A stretch of 64,000 nucleotides of DNA from Mastigias papua (taxonomy: Eukaryota > Cnidaria > Scyphozoa > Rhizostomeae > Mastigiidae). The stretch is taken from the NCBI GenBank assembly GCA_964019165.1, contig OZ025277.1, positions 11,105,534 through 11,169,533 on the forward strand, read 5' to 3'. Shown piece after piece: positions 50,227 through 64,000 of the stretch (its first letter is position 1; each line of letters begins with the position of its first letter). Under the pieces are notes generated by a model, which did no database searches, was not told where the DNA came from, and worked only from the letters and a program-made list of their open reading frames with translations. Made by a program: the position numbers and the translations under genes.

Positions 50227-51522
50227 TCAGGTCTTGTTCTCGTAAGGAAGAGGGCATGGTGATCGATAGAAATCTGCCAGAGCATGTCTACTATTGTTTA
50301 CAGCTGAACTGTTGTATAAATATTCAGTACGGCTTCTACCTCTTCGATTCATTTCGGGTGTAGTGTTCACTATCGGTTCGGTTCTCCTTCGCTGTCTGCT
50401 CTCTTCATGACGATGTGCAACAAAGTTGGTAGCACGCAAATTCTCATCACTAGCGGAATTATCAAAAGCTTTAGCAACTCTAAGCCAAGCCATTTCCCGC
50501 CCATTATCTTTTTTGTTTTGCCTAACCGGAAATGAGAGAGCTTTCTGCCATACTTCGAAATCAACTGACTCACATCTGAAACGGTGAATCGGCCTTATCT
50601 TGTCGTCTTCTGGATGAACGACGGTCACTGGTAAAAGCTGGAATCCTGCTTTTCCACTCCTTTCCTCAACTTCAAACACATCATACCCATTGAGAATTAT
50701 AATTTCTAATGCTTTGTCTTCAAACTCCGATTTATACAGGAACATCACATTCTTTTTTATTACAGCATAAACTTTTTTCCACATGTGACCAAACAATTTT
50801 CTCTTTCTCTGATGTAAGTAACCAAACCCGAAAGAGTTCTTTTTTATATACACCGAACTTTGCGTCTTCATCGTATTCAGTGTACTAATAGCTTCTTGTT
50901 GAAACTCGGTGCCAGTGCATTCTGAGCTGTCAGCACTAATCTTCTTCCATTTCTCTTCTACATCAACAGCAGACAGAAACAATTTATCTTTCTCTCGTGT
51001 CTCCTGGCACTTGCTTCTTCCACTAAGCTCTTCAGTTGTCAACAGCGACCCAACTTTACCTAGTATCGATGCATTCACATATTCCGCTTGACAGGTCTCC
51101 CCTTTACTAACTTCCTTGCTATCTTGCCTATTACTATCCATTGACACATAGATACTTTCTTCTCTATAATTTTCTCCTCTGCTGCAATGTAAGTCTACAT
51201 CACCCCCTTTCGGGCACCGTTGCCCCAAGGGTACATTTGCATATTGCCCACGTTCGTCTTTGGCTTGATCATTTACGCTCGAGTTATTAACGTACTTCCC
51301 GGTTTCTGAAGTTCTGCAATCCATCTCTGCATCAAGTCTGCTCAAACTAACTTTGCTGCTCTCTCTAAGGCTTTCAATGATCTCCTCCAACAATTTTATG
51401 GACATATTCCTCTCATTGTCTGTTTCTCCACGTAAGTCTGCTTCGCGGAGGCCAAACATGAGGAACTTTTTAACATATTCAATGTTCTCTACCATCCAAT
51501 ATGAGCTACTATTCCCCTCCAT
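50227..51522 (-). CDS. PH-domain adaptor with YxN and YxxM docking motifs, intronless
   Basis: 431 residues, one exon. A helical N-terminus (VKKFLMFGLREADL...IKLLEEIIESLRE, about 17-54) is followed by a long polar region with tyrosines in SH2-docking contexts: Y77-V-N, Y94-A-N and Y148-V-N (Grb2-type pYxN) and Y125-V-S-M (PI3K p85-type pYxxM). A PH domain spans about 224-333 (GYLHQRKRKLFGHMWKKVYA, then VDFEVWQKAL with the conserved helix Trp325). The C-terminus is Arg-rich and ends YENKT. The layout is that of a docking adaptor beneath a kinase (IRS, Gab, DOK or AFAP/XB130 style). The N-terminal helix plus PH domain most resembles the AFAP family by eye, but AFAP's second PH domain is absent. 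Membrane-proximal signalling is inferred. No upstream exon was found. Confidence 0.8.
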   Translation of the reverse strand: MEGNSSSYWMVENIEYVKKFLMFGLREADLRGETDNERNMSIKLLEEIIESLRESSKVSLSRLDAEMDCRTSETGKYVNNSSVNDQAKDERGQYANVPLGQRCPKGGDVDLHCSRGENYREESIYVSMDSNRQDSKEVSKGETCQAEYVNASILGKVGSLLTTEELSGRSKCQETREKDKLFLSAVDVEEKWKKISADSSECTGTEFQQEAISTLNTMKTQSSVYIKKNSFGFGYLHQRKRKLFGHMWKKVYAVIKKNVMFLYKSEFEDKALEIIILNGYDVFEVEERSGKAGFQLLPVTVVHPEDDKIRPIHRFRCESVDFEVWQKALSFPVRQNKKDNGREMAWLRVAKAFDNSASDENLRATNFVAHRHEESRQRRRTEPIVNTTPEMNRRGRSRTEYLYNSSAVNNSRHALADFYRSPCPLPYENKT

Positions 51523-53401
51523 GTCGACTGAAGTACACTCACAACAACAGACGATGTCATTAAGATATCGTTAAATCAGTCGGTCATGAAATTAATTCAT
51601 GCTCAATAGCATTCCTGTTTGCTTATTGATGCTCAATAACATTCCTTCAAGTTACTCAGAGTAACAGCAAGTTACGTTATAGCCTATCTACCATAGCCGG
51701 AAATGTGACGTGATCTATTGCGTAATAAAGGAAGATATCATCTAGCCAACGTCGATAGTGCCTGTTTGTTTCAAATGAAGTCGTGCACCGGGGAAGGTTG
51801 GTTTATTTGCTTAGACGCCTTTTTAAAGATCCCCGAATATGCACCAGGGTACTTGTAAGCCGACATCATGTGTTCAGTTTGTCTGCTACGCCGCAGCAAT
51901 TTGCCAACATAAATGGCACATTTTGGCTATCTACCGACAGGAATTTTGTCTGGGGGATGTGACACTCCCTGCACCCCACTGTAGGAGCGGGCGTGCTAGG
52001 GCAATCCACACTGTTCTATACCAAATGTGGCTCACTGTGCCAAGTGAAAGGGGGTGATTAGCATTACCTTTCAGAGTCCAGAAAATGTCCAACCTTCCTC
52101 TAGCTGCCAATTCTTCTTACCAAACCTTCTTCTTTAAACTAGTTCTCTACTTCATGGTAATACAAACGCTGTATTAATGTCTCTCGTATACGATGGCGAA
52201 ACCATTAATGAAAGTTGCAAACTAAAGCTAAGCTGGATTTACTTAATGAAAAGACGTCATTGTAAAAAGGTTATTCTAAAGCAAATTGCTAGATTTTAAC
52301 CCTGGAACTTTACTTTAAAAGGGCTGTGCTTTTCATAGTAAATGCTATATTAACTTCAAAATTCTGCTAAGCCAGGAATTCACCAAACCAGGATACGCTC
52401 GATGGAAAAGGGGGGTTAAGTCCCCTCCATTCAGAGAATTCCTCATATAACAGTGGATGCAGAGCTCTCCCCCACGTCACTCTCTATGGCATTCCTACCT
52501 ATAACGTACACTTATATGCTCTAAAGATTAAGCATGTACCTTTCAGCGATTTACCATAGCTCAAGAAGATTTCAAAACATATTCGAAATTCGAAAATACT
52601 TTTTGCTTCTTTAATCATGGAGTAATTTCATTTTATTGAGAAAGTTTGAAAATATATATTTTATCATCTTTGAAAATTAAACGATTTTTGTATCAATTAA
52701 TCTAAGAAACTAGCAGCTTATAAATGCTGAACATAGGCTTGCTTCTCTCTTTCCCTTGGAATTGCCAAGTGGCCTTGAAATTAGAACTAGTAACAAAGCC
52801 AAAATAGGAAACGCCTTTGGATTCGCATTTTTGCATAGAAAGTGGGCGTTTGAAATACATTACAGTGGAATCCCCCCCTCCCCCCCCAACTATTGTAGGA
52901 TACGCAATTTTGAATTTATAAAAACTGACAAAGGTCTGGTTAAGGGCGTGGCAGAAAGTAAAAGCCAGCACGCTATTCACATGTTAAATGATATATCTTA
53001 AAATTATCCAAAAATTAATCAATCTCACTACATATCATGTTCAAATGCATAAATTTGTGTTAATTTTGATGCTCCACAAAGTGAGTTAAATCAGTACTTA
53101 TTGCAGGCCTTCTTAATAATCTATTCTAATTAGCCTTTTCTCTTCTTTACATTATCTTATTATCTTTGAATTGTATTATAAATGTGTAGACTGACGGCCG
53201 TTTGAATATCAGCATTTTCTGAATGATCACCCTCCTCAAGTAATTGAAATTAAATGAAAGACTAACGGTCTCGACTTCCCTGTTTAGCCTTAGTACAGGG
53301 GGAGGAAATGTTGGCCATTAGTTAGTATTTTGCAATTGAAATGTTGTTTGAAAACGCAGCCTCATACTAACTTTCATGCATTCATGTTTCCTTTACTGCA
53401 G

Positions 53402-53512
53402 CCATATGGAAAGCCTTCCGTATCCGCGTTTATTTCTGGAATAGAGGTCAGGCTTGAGGTTTGGCCTTTAGATCGAGGAATGAAGCCTCCACTTCTGTCA
53501 GAGGAGGAATGA
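53402..53512 (+). CDS. Candidate orphan terminal exon
   Basis: A strong acceptor (CATGTTTCCTTTACTGCAG) is followed in phase 0 by 36 protein-like codons (PYGKPSVSAFISGIEVRLEV, then WPLDRGMKPPLLSEEE) and TGA. Upstream exons are not found within the window, so it may belong to a gene with long introns or be chance. Confidence 0.3.
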   Translation, partial: PYGKPSVSAFISGIEVRLEVWPLDRGMKPPLLSEEE

Positions 53513-54197
53513 ACACTAGCAGGCATGGCTTTTTAACGTGCATTTCTACACAATTGTGCAGTTCTATAAACTGCCTGTGCAGTTTTAGAGAGAGATCAGT
53601 GCAGATTGCATTGAATATGTATTAAGAGAGATTTTAGTTAAAGTAGAATGTTGTCTATCCATTGTCATTTCCAACAGGTATGGTAAGAAAGCTAGCATAC
53701 TTTCAATGCTTGCTCGTCATGTACATATTGTCTATGCTTATTTGAATCAAGGGCTATTCCTCAATGTAGTAGCCACGAGAAAAATGTGCAGCTCTTAATT
53801 TTCGTTTTAAAAAACTCTGCTAGCAGGTTATCTAACAGGCAAGATAATAAAAGCTTACTGTCAACTGAATGTTAAGGAATCTTAATACATTTTATTAGAT
53901 CACTTGTTACTTTGTTTTAGTCTTGATAACATATGTTTAATGCTCAATTTACAAATCTGCATTCTCGCAATTAGAGATCGATAGTTTCAACCTAAGATTC
54001 ATCAAAGTGAGCCAGATTCACACTTTTCTTAGGCTGTGGCTTCTATTGCTTCAATAGCCATCAGAATAAATTATCCCAATAATGAATCAGGGCATTATAT
54101 TACTGTATATTATTGCCAGATTTATTGCTAACAGCTTGTAGTTCAGTAAGCTTTAGCGTGGTAGAACTTTAAGTGTGCTTGAGATCTTTCTTAGGCA

Positions 54198-54648
54198 CTA
54201 GCCAAACGATTCGACTTTTCATTCGATTTTTCACTAGATAAAAATCGAGAGGAAAATCGAGTCGTTTGGCCACCTTGTGGAGTGAGTCAGGTGGAGAAGA
54301 ATGATATCAAGAGAAGTTTGATTTTTATCAAAAAAGCTCGAGTGAAAAAATGTTGTCGAGTGAAAATCGAATCGTTTGGCCAGCTTATCGAGCGAGTCGA
54401 ATGAAAGCATACACTGTAGCGTCTCTTTTTGAGGGAAAATATTTGTGATGGTGTTTTTTAGCTGAAACACGTTACGGCAATATGAGTAAAGTGACGGAAA
54501 CAAAAATTCAAGTTGATGAGTGTAAAAATGCTGAAATTGTTTAATCTTATCAAGCTTTGGGAAACGATAAAGGTTATTGCAGCTGTTGTGATGAATCTGG
54601 GTCTAGTTGATTTAAAGTCGAGCGAAAGATCGAATCGTTTGGCCACAC
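54198..54648. repeat. Cluster of ATCGAATCGTTTGGCCA repeats
   Basis: One inverted copy (GCCAAACGATTCGAC at 54201) and three direct copies (54253-54271, 54363-54382, 54629-54645). The outermost pair could be terminal inverted repeats of a 450-base element, with the inner copies as subterminal motifs. Confidence 0.6.
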
Positions 54649-55053
54649 ATGCTAAAAAATCGACAGACGTGACAGAGTATTCCGACTCGAAAGATCATTG
54701 TCAGAGAAAAGATTTTACAAAATATGTTTAAATGTGAAATTTCAAGAACAGCTGTATAAGCTGCATCAGAGATAAAAATGAAGATGGAAAATCTACATGA
54801 TGCATTTAAAACAGGGGTTGCGTAGAAGAGAATTAGAGGTTAACCCCTTTTTGTTAAAATGAGACAACATTGAGGGCTCAGCCCCCTTTCCAACGAGCAT
54901 TTGTTAATTTGGTGAATTCTCAGCTTCTCAGCTTGGCATTATGAGCCAATCGTATAGGTCATACGTTAATTATAGGTCTTACGTTAATTAAAGTCAATCA
55001 ACAAACTGAACCCTTCATATGTATGGGAATTTCATGAGAGGAAGGAAATAACT

Positions 55054-55233
55054 TACGACCTAAGTACTAAAGATCTATGTAAACTCCCAATGACCAAAAA
55101 ACGTTATGGCTCGGAGTCACTTTCCTCGGACACACTTAGTGACAAAATTAAGCAAAGTCCAGCTCTTACAGCATTTAAAAATAAAATAAAATCATGGGCT
55201 GGTGAAAAGTGCACCTGCAGGCTATGTTTATAA
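55054..55233 (+). mobile_element. Non-LTR retrotransposon tail, second family
   Basis: YDLSTKDLCKLPMTKKRYGS, then SDKIKQSPALTAFKNKIKSW and a Cys block CTCRLCL before TAA. This is the C-terminal signature of a LINE ORF2. A few residues around the usual aromatic WNSL motif are missing, so the copy is damaged. Confidence 0.65.
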
Positions 55234-56275
55234 GGTATTTCTCTATGTATAAATATCTAAGTAAATTTATTATATTATTAGGTTTTTTTTAAGTTTTAGT
55301 TGGAATAATTCAGTACGCTGTACTAGGCTGAATCCAACTATAAATAATGTTTATGATGATGATCATCATATTCATCATATCACGTGTAACCGCAAATTAC
55401 GCTTAATTTCGAATCAACCTGCGTGTGCTTAAATTTGGACAAGTTGAAATAAACAATGGGTATGACTACAACTCAGCTCCTTACAGCTGAGTACTAATGA
55501 CGATTACTACAGAAATATCCGCACGAAAGAACCTCCATTTTATAAACCTAGGCAAAAATAGTTTTTATAAAAGACATATGAGTAGATAATCTTGGGTAGA
55601 AATTCATAATTAAACTTTTATATGCTTAGTATGTATTAAGAAATAGTCTTCATCTTTTGAAAGAAAGCTCCCAGTTGTCTTCCAGAACCAGTCAAGGCCA
55701 AAATTCTGCATCTTTTTTATAGGAAGCTGAAGAATTTTTGGGGTACATGTTCTTAAACGTAGTTTTTTTGCGGGTCTTTTCTGTGATCGAAAAGTTTGAA
55801 ACTGTAAAGGAGAATATATTGTCGTCAATCTCTGGATTTAACAATCAAAGAATGCTGGTTTGGTCCTTTCTTTCTTCTTCATTCATCGCACAATCAGTCC
55901 ACTGTCCTCAACAGACGAGTCACTTTCTCTCCCATCGCCGTAGCAGTGTTTGCATCGGTACTTTAAGACTTTGAAGGAAAATGTACATATGGTCTGCCAA
56001 TCTCGGGCGCTGAAGTGATGGTTTTGAATAAGAGTATTACTCCTGCCGAAGCTGCCTGCTGGAATGAATGCATTAGAACTGCACAGACCAAAATTTCATA
56101 GGAGCAATATTGCCTCTCATGTTACATAGTGGGCTATGAAATTAAGAAGTACTGAAGGCTACACAACTGTCGTTGCTTTTCAAGCAGTGCCAGTTTTAAT
56201 GAAAACTTCCAAGACCACACTATGCTATGATAAATTTTGGCCATGCACGCATGAATTTTCTAGTGACCATGCTCA

Positions 56276-56491
56276 TTGACTCACCAAAACATGCATAATA
56301 TGTTTACTAAAAATTCACAGCTTTCTGAGCGCAATCTTCGAAACACTACCACTGATTTAAGGCTTCCTTTGAGAAAATCAACTGCAGGGCAGAAAAACTT
56401 CTCATACAGAGGTGCCAAGATGTGGAATAGCCTCTTAAATGAGTGCAAAGAAACAAGATCATTACGTGTCTTCAAATCCCTCCTAAAGTAA
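56276..56491 (+). mobile_element. Non-LTR retrotransposon tail, third family
   Basis: TDLRLPLRKSTAGQKNFSYR followed by GAKMWNSLLNECKETRSLRV and FKSLLK, then TAA. The FSYRGAxxWNSL motif is the standard end of LINE reverse-transcriptase proteins. The frame is intact over about 70 codons. Confidence 0.75.
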
Positions 56492-56859
56492 TTTTAAATC
56501 TTCAGTTTTCCTTTTCCTCTGATTTTACTTACAAGAATTGACTTTCTTAGAACTATTTTGATATTTAATTTTTATTTCTACTTTGTTCTACCATTATTAT
56601 AAGTATTTTATTGTATTAGATTGTAATTTTATATTCTTTTAATGGAGGGCCCCTCAAAAATCAGCTAATCTGAAGGGCCACCCTCCCAAAATGTGTAAAA
56701 ATGAAGTGAAATGAAAACTCTAGGTATTCTGTTTTGATATCAGGTTTGATGGTGCTAAACATTCTTTCTAGCATGCCATCAAACGTTGCAATAGGCTGCA
56801 TAATCAGGAATGGCCGTCAAGAAGTTAAGATTTTAAGCATGGTATATCAAACTTCGAAT

Positions 56860-56995
56860 TTGCGAGACCATCTTCAAGTTGAAGTCAGGTGATACACGAA
56901 AGAAACTGGCTGGAATTCGTTTAAGTATAGAGGTGGAGTCCTTTGGAACTCAATTAGTAATACTCTGAAGAGTCAGGAAAATATAACAACTTGAA
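56860..56995 (+). mobile_element. Non-LTR retrotransposon tail, frameshifted remnant
   Basis: FKYRGGVLWNSISNTLKSQE is readable, preceded in another frame by SNFEFARPSSS. It is the same aromatic motif as the neighbouring tail but broken by stops and a frameshift. Confidence 0.6.
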
Positions 56996-57703
56996 AAACA
57001 AAGTAAAGAACACAAAATGAACGTTAACTAGAATTCATTTGAAAAAAGAGACATGCGTTATTACTATAAATAGGACAAGGATTCCAGGTACTTTTGACAT
57101 TGTAAATTCTTTTAATCATTCCATTCCTATTTTACCCTTTATTTTATAAAATTTAATTTAGCTTATTATACTAGTAGTTGCAGGTCCACATCAACGTTTG
57201 TTGCCTATAAACAAACCTGCATTACCAAATAATTAATGTATGCATGTATGTATTTATTTATGTATGTATGTATGCAAAACTCGATCCTACTTTTAAATTT
57301 CCTGGGCAACACTCTAGTTCTCCAGACGACAAAGTCAGGCTAATATCACACTAAATAGAAACTAGTTTCAAATCTGGTCTTTACAACTTTGCTTATTTGT
57401 GAATGATTGATTGTTTGGTATTTAACCATTCAATTCCTACCAAACCCCTTTCATTGGAATCTCTCTCCTCCCGAGAGTCCACCACGCAGGCCTCAAAGAA
57501 GAAACTCGTTTTGAGATCCTCGCCCACTCTAGCGATCACAGGGACACAAAGCAATCAGCAGTTGTGAGTCATAGGATAGGAAGGGGCAGGCTTAGTGATT
57601 GTGACTTGACAAAGCATTATTTGAGGCAACGTCACTTTGGAACCCAAACGACTACACTGAGCTAAGACCTACAAATAACAATTGCTTAGCATCAAAGACA
57701 ATC

Positions 57704-58618
57704 ATGCTGAAGTGGCTTTCACAAGATGATAAGAGAAAGAGAGACCCAGAGGTCTTTGACTCTGTCGTGGAGGGTCTCAAGCGTTTGTACAAGACAAAAC
57801 TTTTGCCACTAGAAGAGCACTATCGTTTTCATGAGTTTCACTCACCCGTAATTGAAGATTCTGACTTCAACGCAAAGCCAATGCTACTTCTTGTTGGACA
57901 GTATTCGACTGGTAAAACAACATTCATTAAGTATCTTTTGGAAAGTGAGTTCCCTGGCATGAGAGTAGGCCCCGAACCCACCACGGACAGCTTCACGGTT
58001 GTTATGCATGGCCAACACGAGCGGATAATTCCAGGCAATGCGCTTGTCGTTGATCAAAAGAAGCAGTTCAGGTCACTAACAAGTTTTGGCAATGCGTTTC
58101 TAAATCGTTTTAGCTGCTCTGAGCTCCCTAGCTCTGTCCTAGAAACACTAACTATGGTGGACACCCCAGGAATATTATCAGGCGAAAAGCAGTCAATAAG
58201 CCGTGGGTATGACTTTACAGGGGTTTTGGAATGGTTTGCAGAGAGAGTTGACCGGATCATATTGCTATTTGATGCCCATAAATTGGATATATCGGATGAA
58301 TTCCAGCGAAGTATACAAGCTCTTCATGGCTATGATGATAAGATCAGGATCGTGCTGAACAAAGCAGACATGATCACCACCCAACAGTTAATGAGAGTTT
58401 ATGGAGCACTGATGTGGTCCCTTGGCAAGGTTATAAAAACGCCAGAAGTAACAAGAGTATACATTGGATCATTTTGGGATCAACCGTTGACAATTGATGA
58501 TAACAGAAAACTGTTTGAGGCCGAGGAGAATGATCTGTTTAGTGATTTGCAAAGTCTTCCACGAAATGTCGCTCTACGAAAGCTGAATGACCTCATAAAA
58601 AGGGCAAGGCTGGCAAAG
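57704..58618 (+). CDS. EHD: EHD ATPase, N-terminal coding exon, copy 1
   Basis: 305 codons from ATG 57704 to donor GCAAAG|GTATGA. EHD proteins are dynamin-like ATPases that tubulate and cut membranes in endocytic recycling. Visible are the N-terminal helical segment (LLPLEEHYRFHEFHSP, 33-48), P-loop GQYSTGKTT (65-73), DTPG (153-156) and NKAD (219-222), with family blocks GPEPTTDSF, RVDRIILLFDAHKLDISDEF, YGALMWSLGKVI and LRKLNDLIKRARLAK. All ATPase motifs are intact. The remainder of EHD (second helical domain and C-terminal EH domain, over 200 residues) is missing. Only 620 bases separate this donor from copy 2, and no such exon lies there, so this exon must splice beyond copy 2 or be a truncated gene. 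Reading into the intron stops after one codon. Confidence 0.9.
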
Positions 58619-59242
58619 GTATGATATTCATTTTTTATCTGCCTTTGCTGATGTCTTTTTCTTGTGTCCATCCATTGTGTTGCTTCAGGTTGCTCTTTGG
58701 TTTTCATTTGATTTGTCCATCAATCTTATGGTTGATTGCAATATTGGTTTGTAATCCCATTGAAAAATTTTACCTCTTTGTATTAGAAATGATCATCAAT
58801 CAAAGGAACTAGTTTTCTACAATAAGTAATGCTTAATCATAAGTGTTGAAAGTAGGTGTGTCTGTTATGCACTGACTTAGCTGTTGACATTTAGGGAAAA
58901 AGATCTAGCTCTAGTTGCTTAGTATACCAGTTGCTTCATTCACAATTGTCACTCATTTACAAATAATTCTGTCATAATCTATTTCATTGAAAGATGAGAA
59001 CTGCCAGGGAGTACATATTTCCTCTTAGATACTGATGTTAGGGTTTATGTATTAACAGTGAAAAAAGGATCAAATTATATAGTTTGGTTTCCTCCATCTG
59101 ATTAGGAAGTACATTCTTGAATCTGAAATCAGTTTGGTTATAGCTATTGACTTGAAACAGCAGAGGATTTTACAGGCAAAAGATTGCCATAATTTGAACT
59201 TGCTGGTAGATTTAGTCCTTACACAAGTGGAACATTGTTGTG
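58619..59242. other. Spacer between the two EHD exon copies
   Basis: Begins with a splice donor. No EHD helical- or EH-domain codons, polyadenylation pattern or acceptor-exon pair were found. The part near 59242 must hold the 5' UTR or promoter of copy 2, if that copy starts transcription on its own. Confidence 0.5.
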
Positions 59243-60136
59243 ATGCCTCTTTTTAAAAAGAAGGATGCCAAACTAGGCAGTGTGGTTACAGAATTGAGCA
59301 GATTGTACAAGTCAAAGTTACTGCCCATAGAAGAACTGTATGACTTTCACAGGCTACATTCAGGATCACTGGAAGAGGCAAGTTTTTGTGCAAAACCAAT
59401 GATAATGCTTGTGGGCCAATATTCAACTGGTAAAACATCCTTTATTAAGTACTTAATTGGGGAAGATTTTCCTGGCATGTTGGTTGGCCCTGAACCAACA
59501 ACAGACTGCTTTGGAGCAATCATGTATGGGATGAACAGAAGAATCATCCCTGGTAGTGCATTTGTTAGTGATACGTCAAAACAATTCAGGGGCTTAGAAG
59601 CTTTTGGAAATGCATTCTTAAATAGATTCCACTGTGCGGAGATGCCTAACCCAGTTATTGAAGGAATGACAATTATAGACACACCTGGGATTCTAGCTGG
59701 TCAAAAGCAGTCTGTTAGTAGGGGCTATGATTTCAGTGGGGTACTTGAGTGGTTTGCACAACGTGTTGACAGAATAATACTCATGTTTGATGCTCACAAA
59801 CTAGATATTTCTGATGAGTTTGAAAGTGGGATCAGAGCACTGCATGGTTTTGATGAAAAGATATGAATTATTTTGAACAAATCTGATATGATAACACCAC
59901 AGGAGCTAATGAGGGTATATGGTGCATTGATGTGGTCACTTGGCAAGGTAATCAAAACACCAGAAGTGGCTCGTGTCTACATAGGATCCTTCTGGGATCA
60001 GGCTTACTTCAATGATGATCTGAAAAGACTGTTTGAGATGGAAGAGAGTGACCTGTTCAAGGATTTAGAGAGTGTGCCCAGATCGATTACCATAAGGAAG
60101 TTGAATGATTTGGTAAAGCGAGCAAGATCACTCAAG
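59243..60136 (+). pseudogene. EHD: EHD ATPase, N-terminal coding exon, copy 2, with in-frame TGA
   Basis: 298 codons from ATG 59243 to donor CTCAAG|GTAGAA, at the same place in the protein as in copy 1. P-loop GQYSTGKTS, DTPG and NKSD are present, and identity to copy 1 is roughly 70-75% by eye. Codon 208 (59864-59866) is TGA where copy 1 has AGG (Arg) in DDKIRIVLNK. One substitution (AGA or CGA to TGA) explains it. There is no other stop or frameshift, so if it is a pseudogene it is very young; sequencing error, a polymorphic null or recoding are alternatives. The N-terminus is shorter and different (MPLFKKKDAKLG). As it stands, the product would end before the NKxD nucleotide-binding motif. 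Confidence 0.8.
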
Positions 60137-63213
<3,077 letters not shown>

Positions 63214-63319
63214 CGGCGATAAATTCCAATGTATCTTCTACCATACCAAAGTGCTCAACAATGTAATGGAGCGATACGATAAGATAAGATAAAAGAGAAG
63301 AAAAATTAGAACATACTTG

Positions 63320-63486
<167 letters not shown>

Positions 63487-64000
63487 CAGCGTAGCGTTGA
63501 ATTCCGTGATACAGTGCTCAATACCTGGATGGTAGAGCTTTACAAAGTAATAGAAGAAAACGGCAAATAAAACTACCATTTCATCCCATGAGATGATATA
63601 TATATATATATATGGTAGACTCATTACAGTATTTTTGCTTACTCTGTGGAGTTTCAATCGAAAAAGGTTGTTTGTATAGTTGGGTTAAATGCTTGTTTTC
63701 CAAAGCAGGCTTTTCTATTTGTACTGCGAAGGAATTCTTCAGATCGTTTCTTGTTCAACACAAAGCCTGACCTATTCTATGTTGTTTGCGCTCCTACGCC
63801 TTGGCAAGGTAAAATAGACAGACTGAGAAGAGAGGGAAAATGTAGTTGAGTTTATCAATAGTCTAGCTTGTGTTCCTGATAGTTTACTGGTTTTGATGTA
63901 CAAACTTAGCAGCTGTACAATGTTTTATCGGCAAATTTAGGCCATCATTTTTTATTTTTTGTCCTATTTAGAGAATGTCTCTTTATCAGGTGAGATGACC

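Larger units (their letters stand above)
51523..57703. other. Intergenic stretch upstream of EHD
   Basis: The left part probably holds the promoter of the minus-strand adaptor; a TGTGACGTG CRE-like word lies near 51705. The rest holds one candidate orphan exon, a TTTGGCCAAACGA repeat cluster and three LINE tails. No complete gene is seen. Confidence 0.5.

Noticed and set aside
59347..59682. Minus-strand frame of 111 codons
   Set aside because: Antisense shadow of the EHD copy 2 exon.

Overview
The window looks like nuclear DNA from an invertebrate animal. Supporting signs are spliced genes with GT-AG introns, signalling and membrane-trafficking families typical of metazoans (PH-domain adaptors, EHD ATPase, a TMEM151-like membrane protein), and a background full of non-LTR retrotransposon tails, hAT-type miniature elements, (TA)n tracts and hammerhead-ribozyme-like motifs. 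A cnidarian or similar marine invertebrate is my guess; the sequence does not settle it. Nothing suggests bacteria, phage or CRISPR.

Layout. 1-3432 (+): 3' part of a PH-domain protein in three visible exons, probably open at the left edge. 3433-7160: intergenic, with repeats. 7161-8954 (+): an intronless membrane protein whose C-terminal half matches the TMEM151 family and which carries a large N-glycosylated ectodomain. 8955-14694: intergenic. 14695-42727 (+): a 28-kb gene with nine coding exons whose splice phases all agree, encoding a 666-residue largely disordered protein I do not recognise. Its introns hold hAT-like elements, a decayed minus-strand coding sequence and a nested inverted-repeat structure in (TA)n DNA. 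42728-50226: intergenic, with a hAT MITE that has a perfect 8-bp target duplication, a TATAG satellite and a TIR element. 50227-51522 (-): an intronless PH-domain adaptor with three YxN motifs and one YxxM motif, possibly related to AFAP/XB130. 51523-57703: intergenic, with LINE tails. 57704-58618 and 59243-60136 (+): two tandem copies of the first large EHD coding exon, each ending at the same splice donor. The rest of EHD is not in the window, and copy 2 has an in-frame TGA. 60137-64000: intron or intergenic, ending with (TA)n tracts and a hammerhead-like motif.

How the genes relate. There is no operon logic. Two genes are PH-domain proteins, one with docking-type tyrosines; EHD is a membrane-remodelling ATPase of endocytic recycling; the TMEM151-like protein is a probable surface or endomembrane protein. 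The main leads are the EHD exon duplication with its shared or missing 3' end and isolated stop codon, the phosphotyrosine adaptor, a phase-compensated alternative exon in the 28-kb gene, and the hammerhead-like motifs beside the (TA)n tracts. All gene models come from reading frames and splice consensus only; no transcript or database evidence was available.
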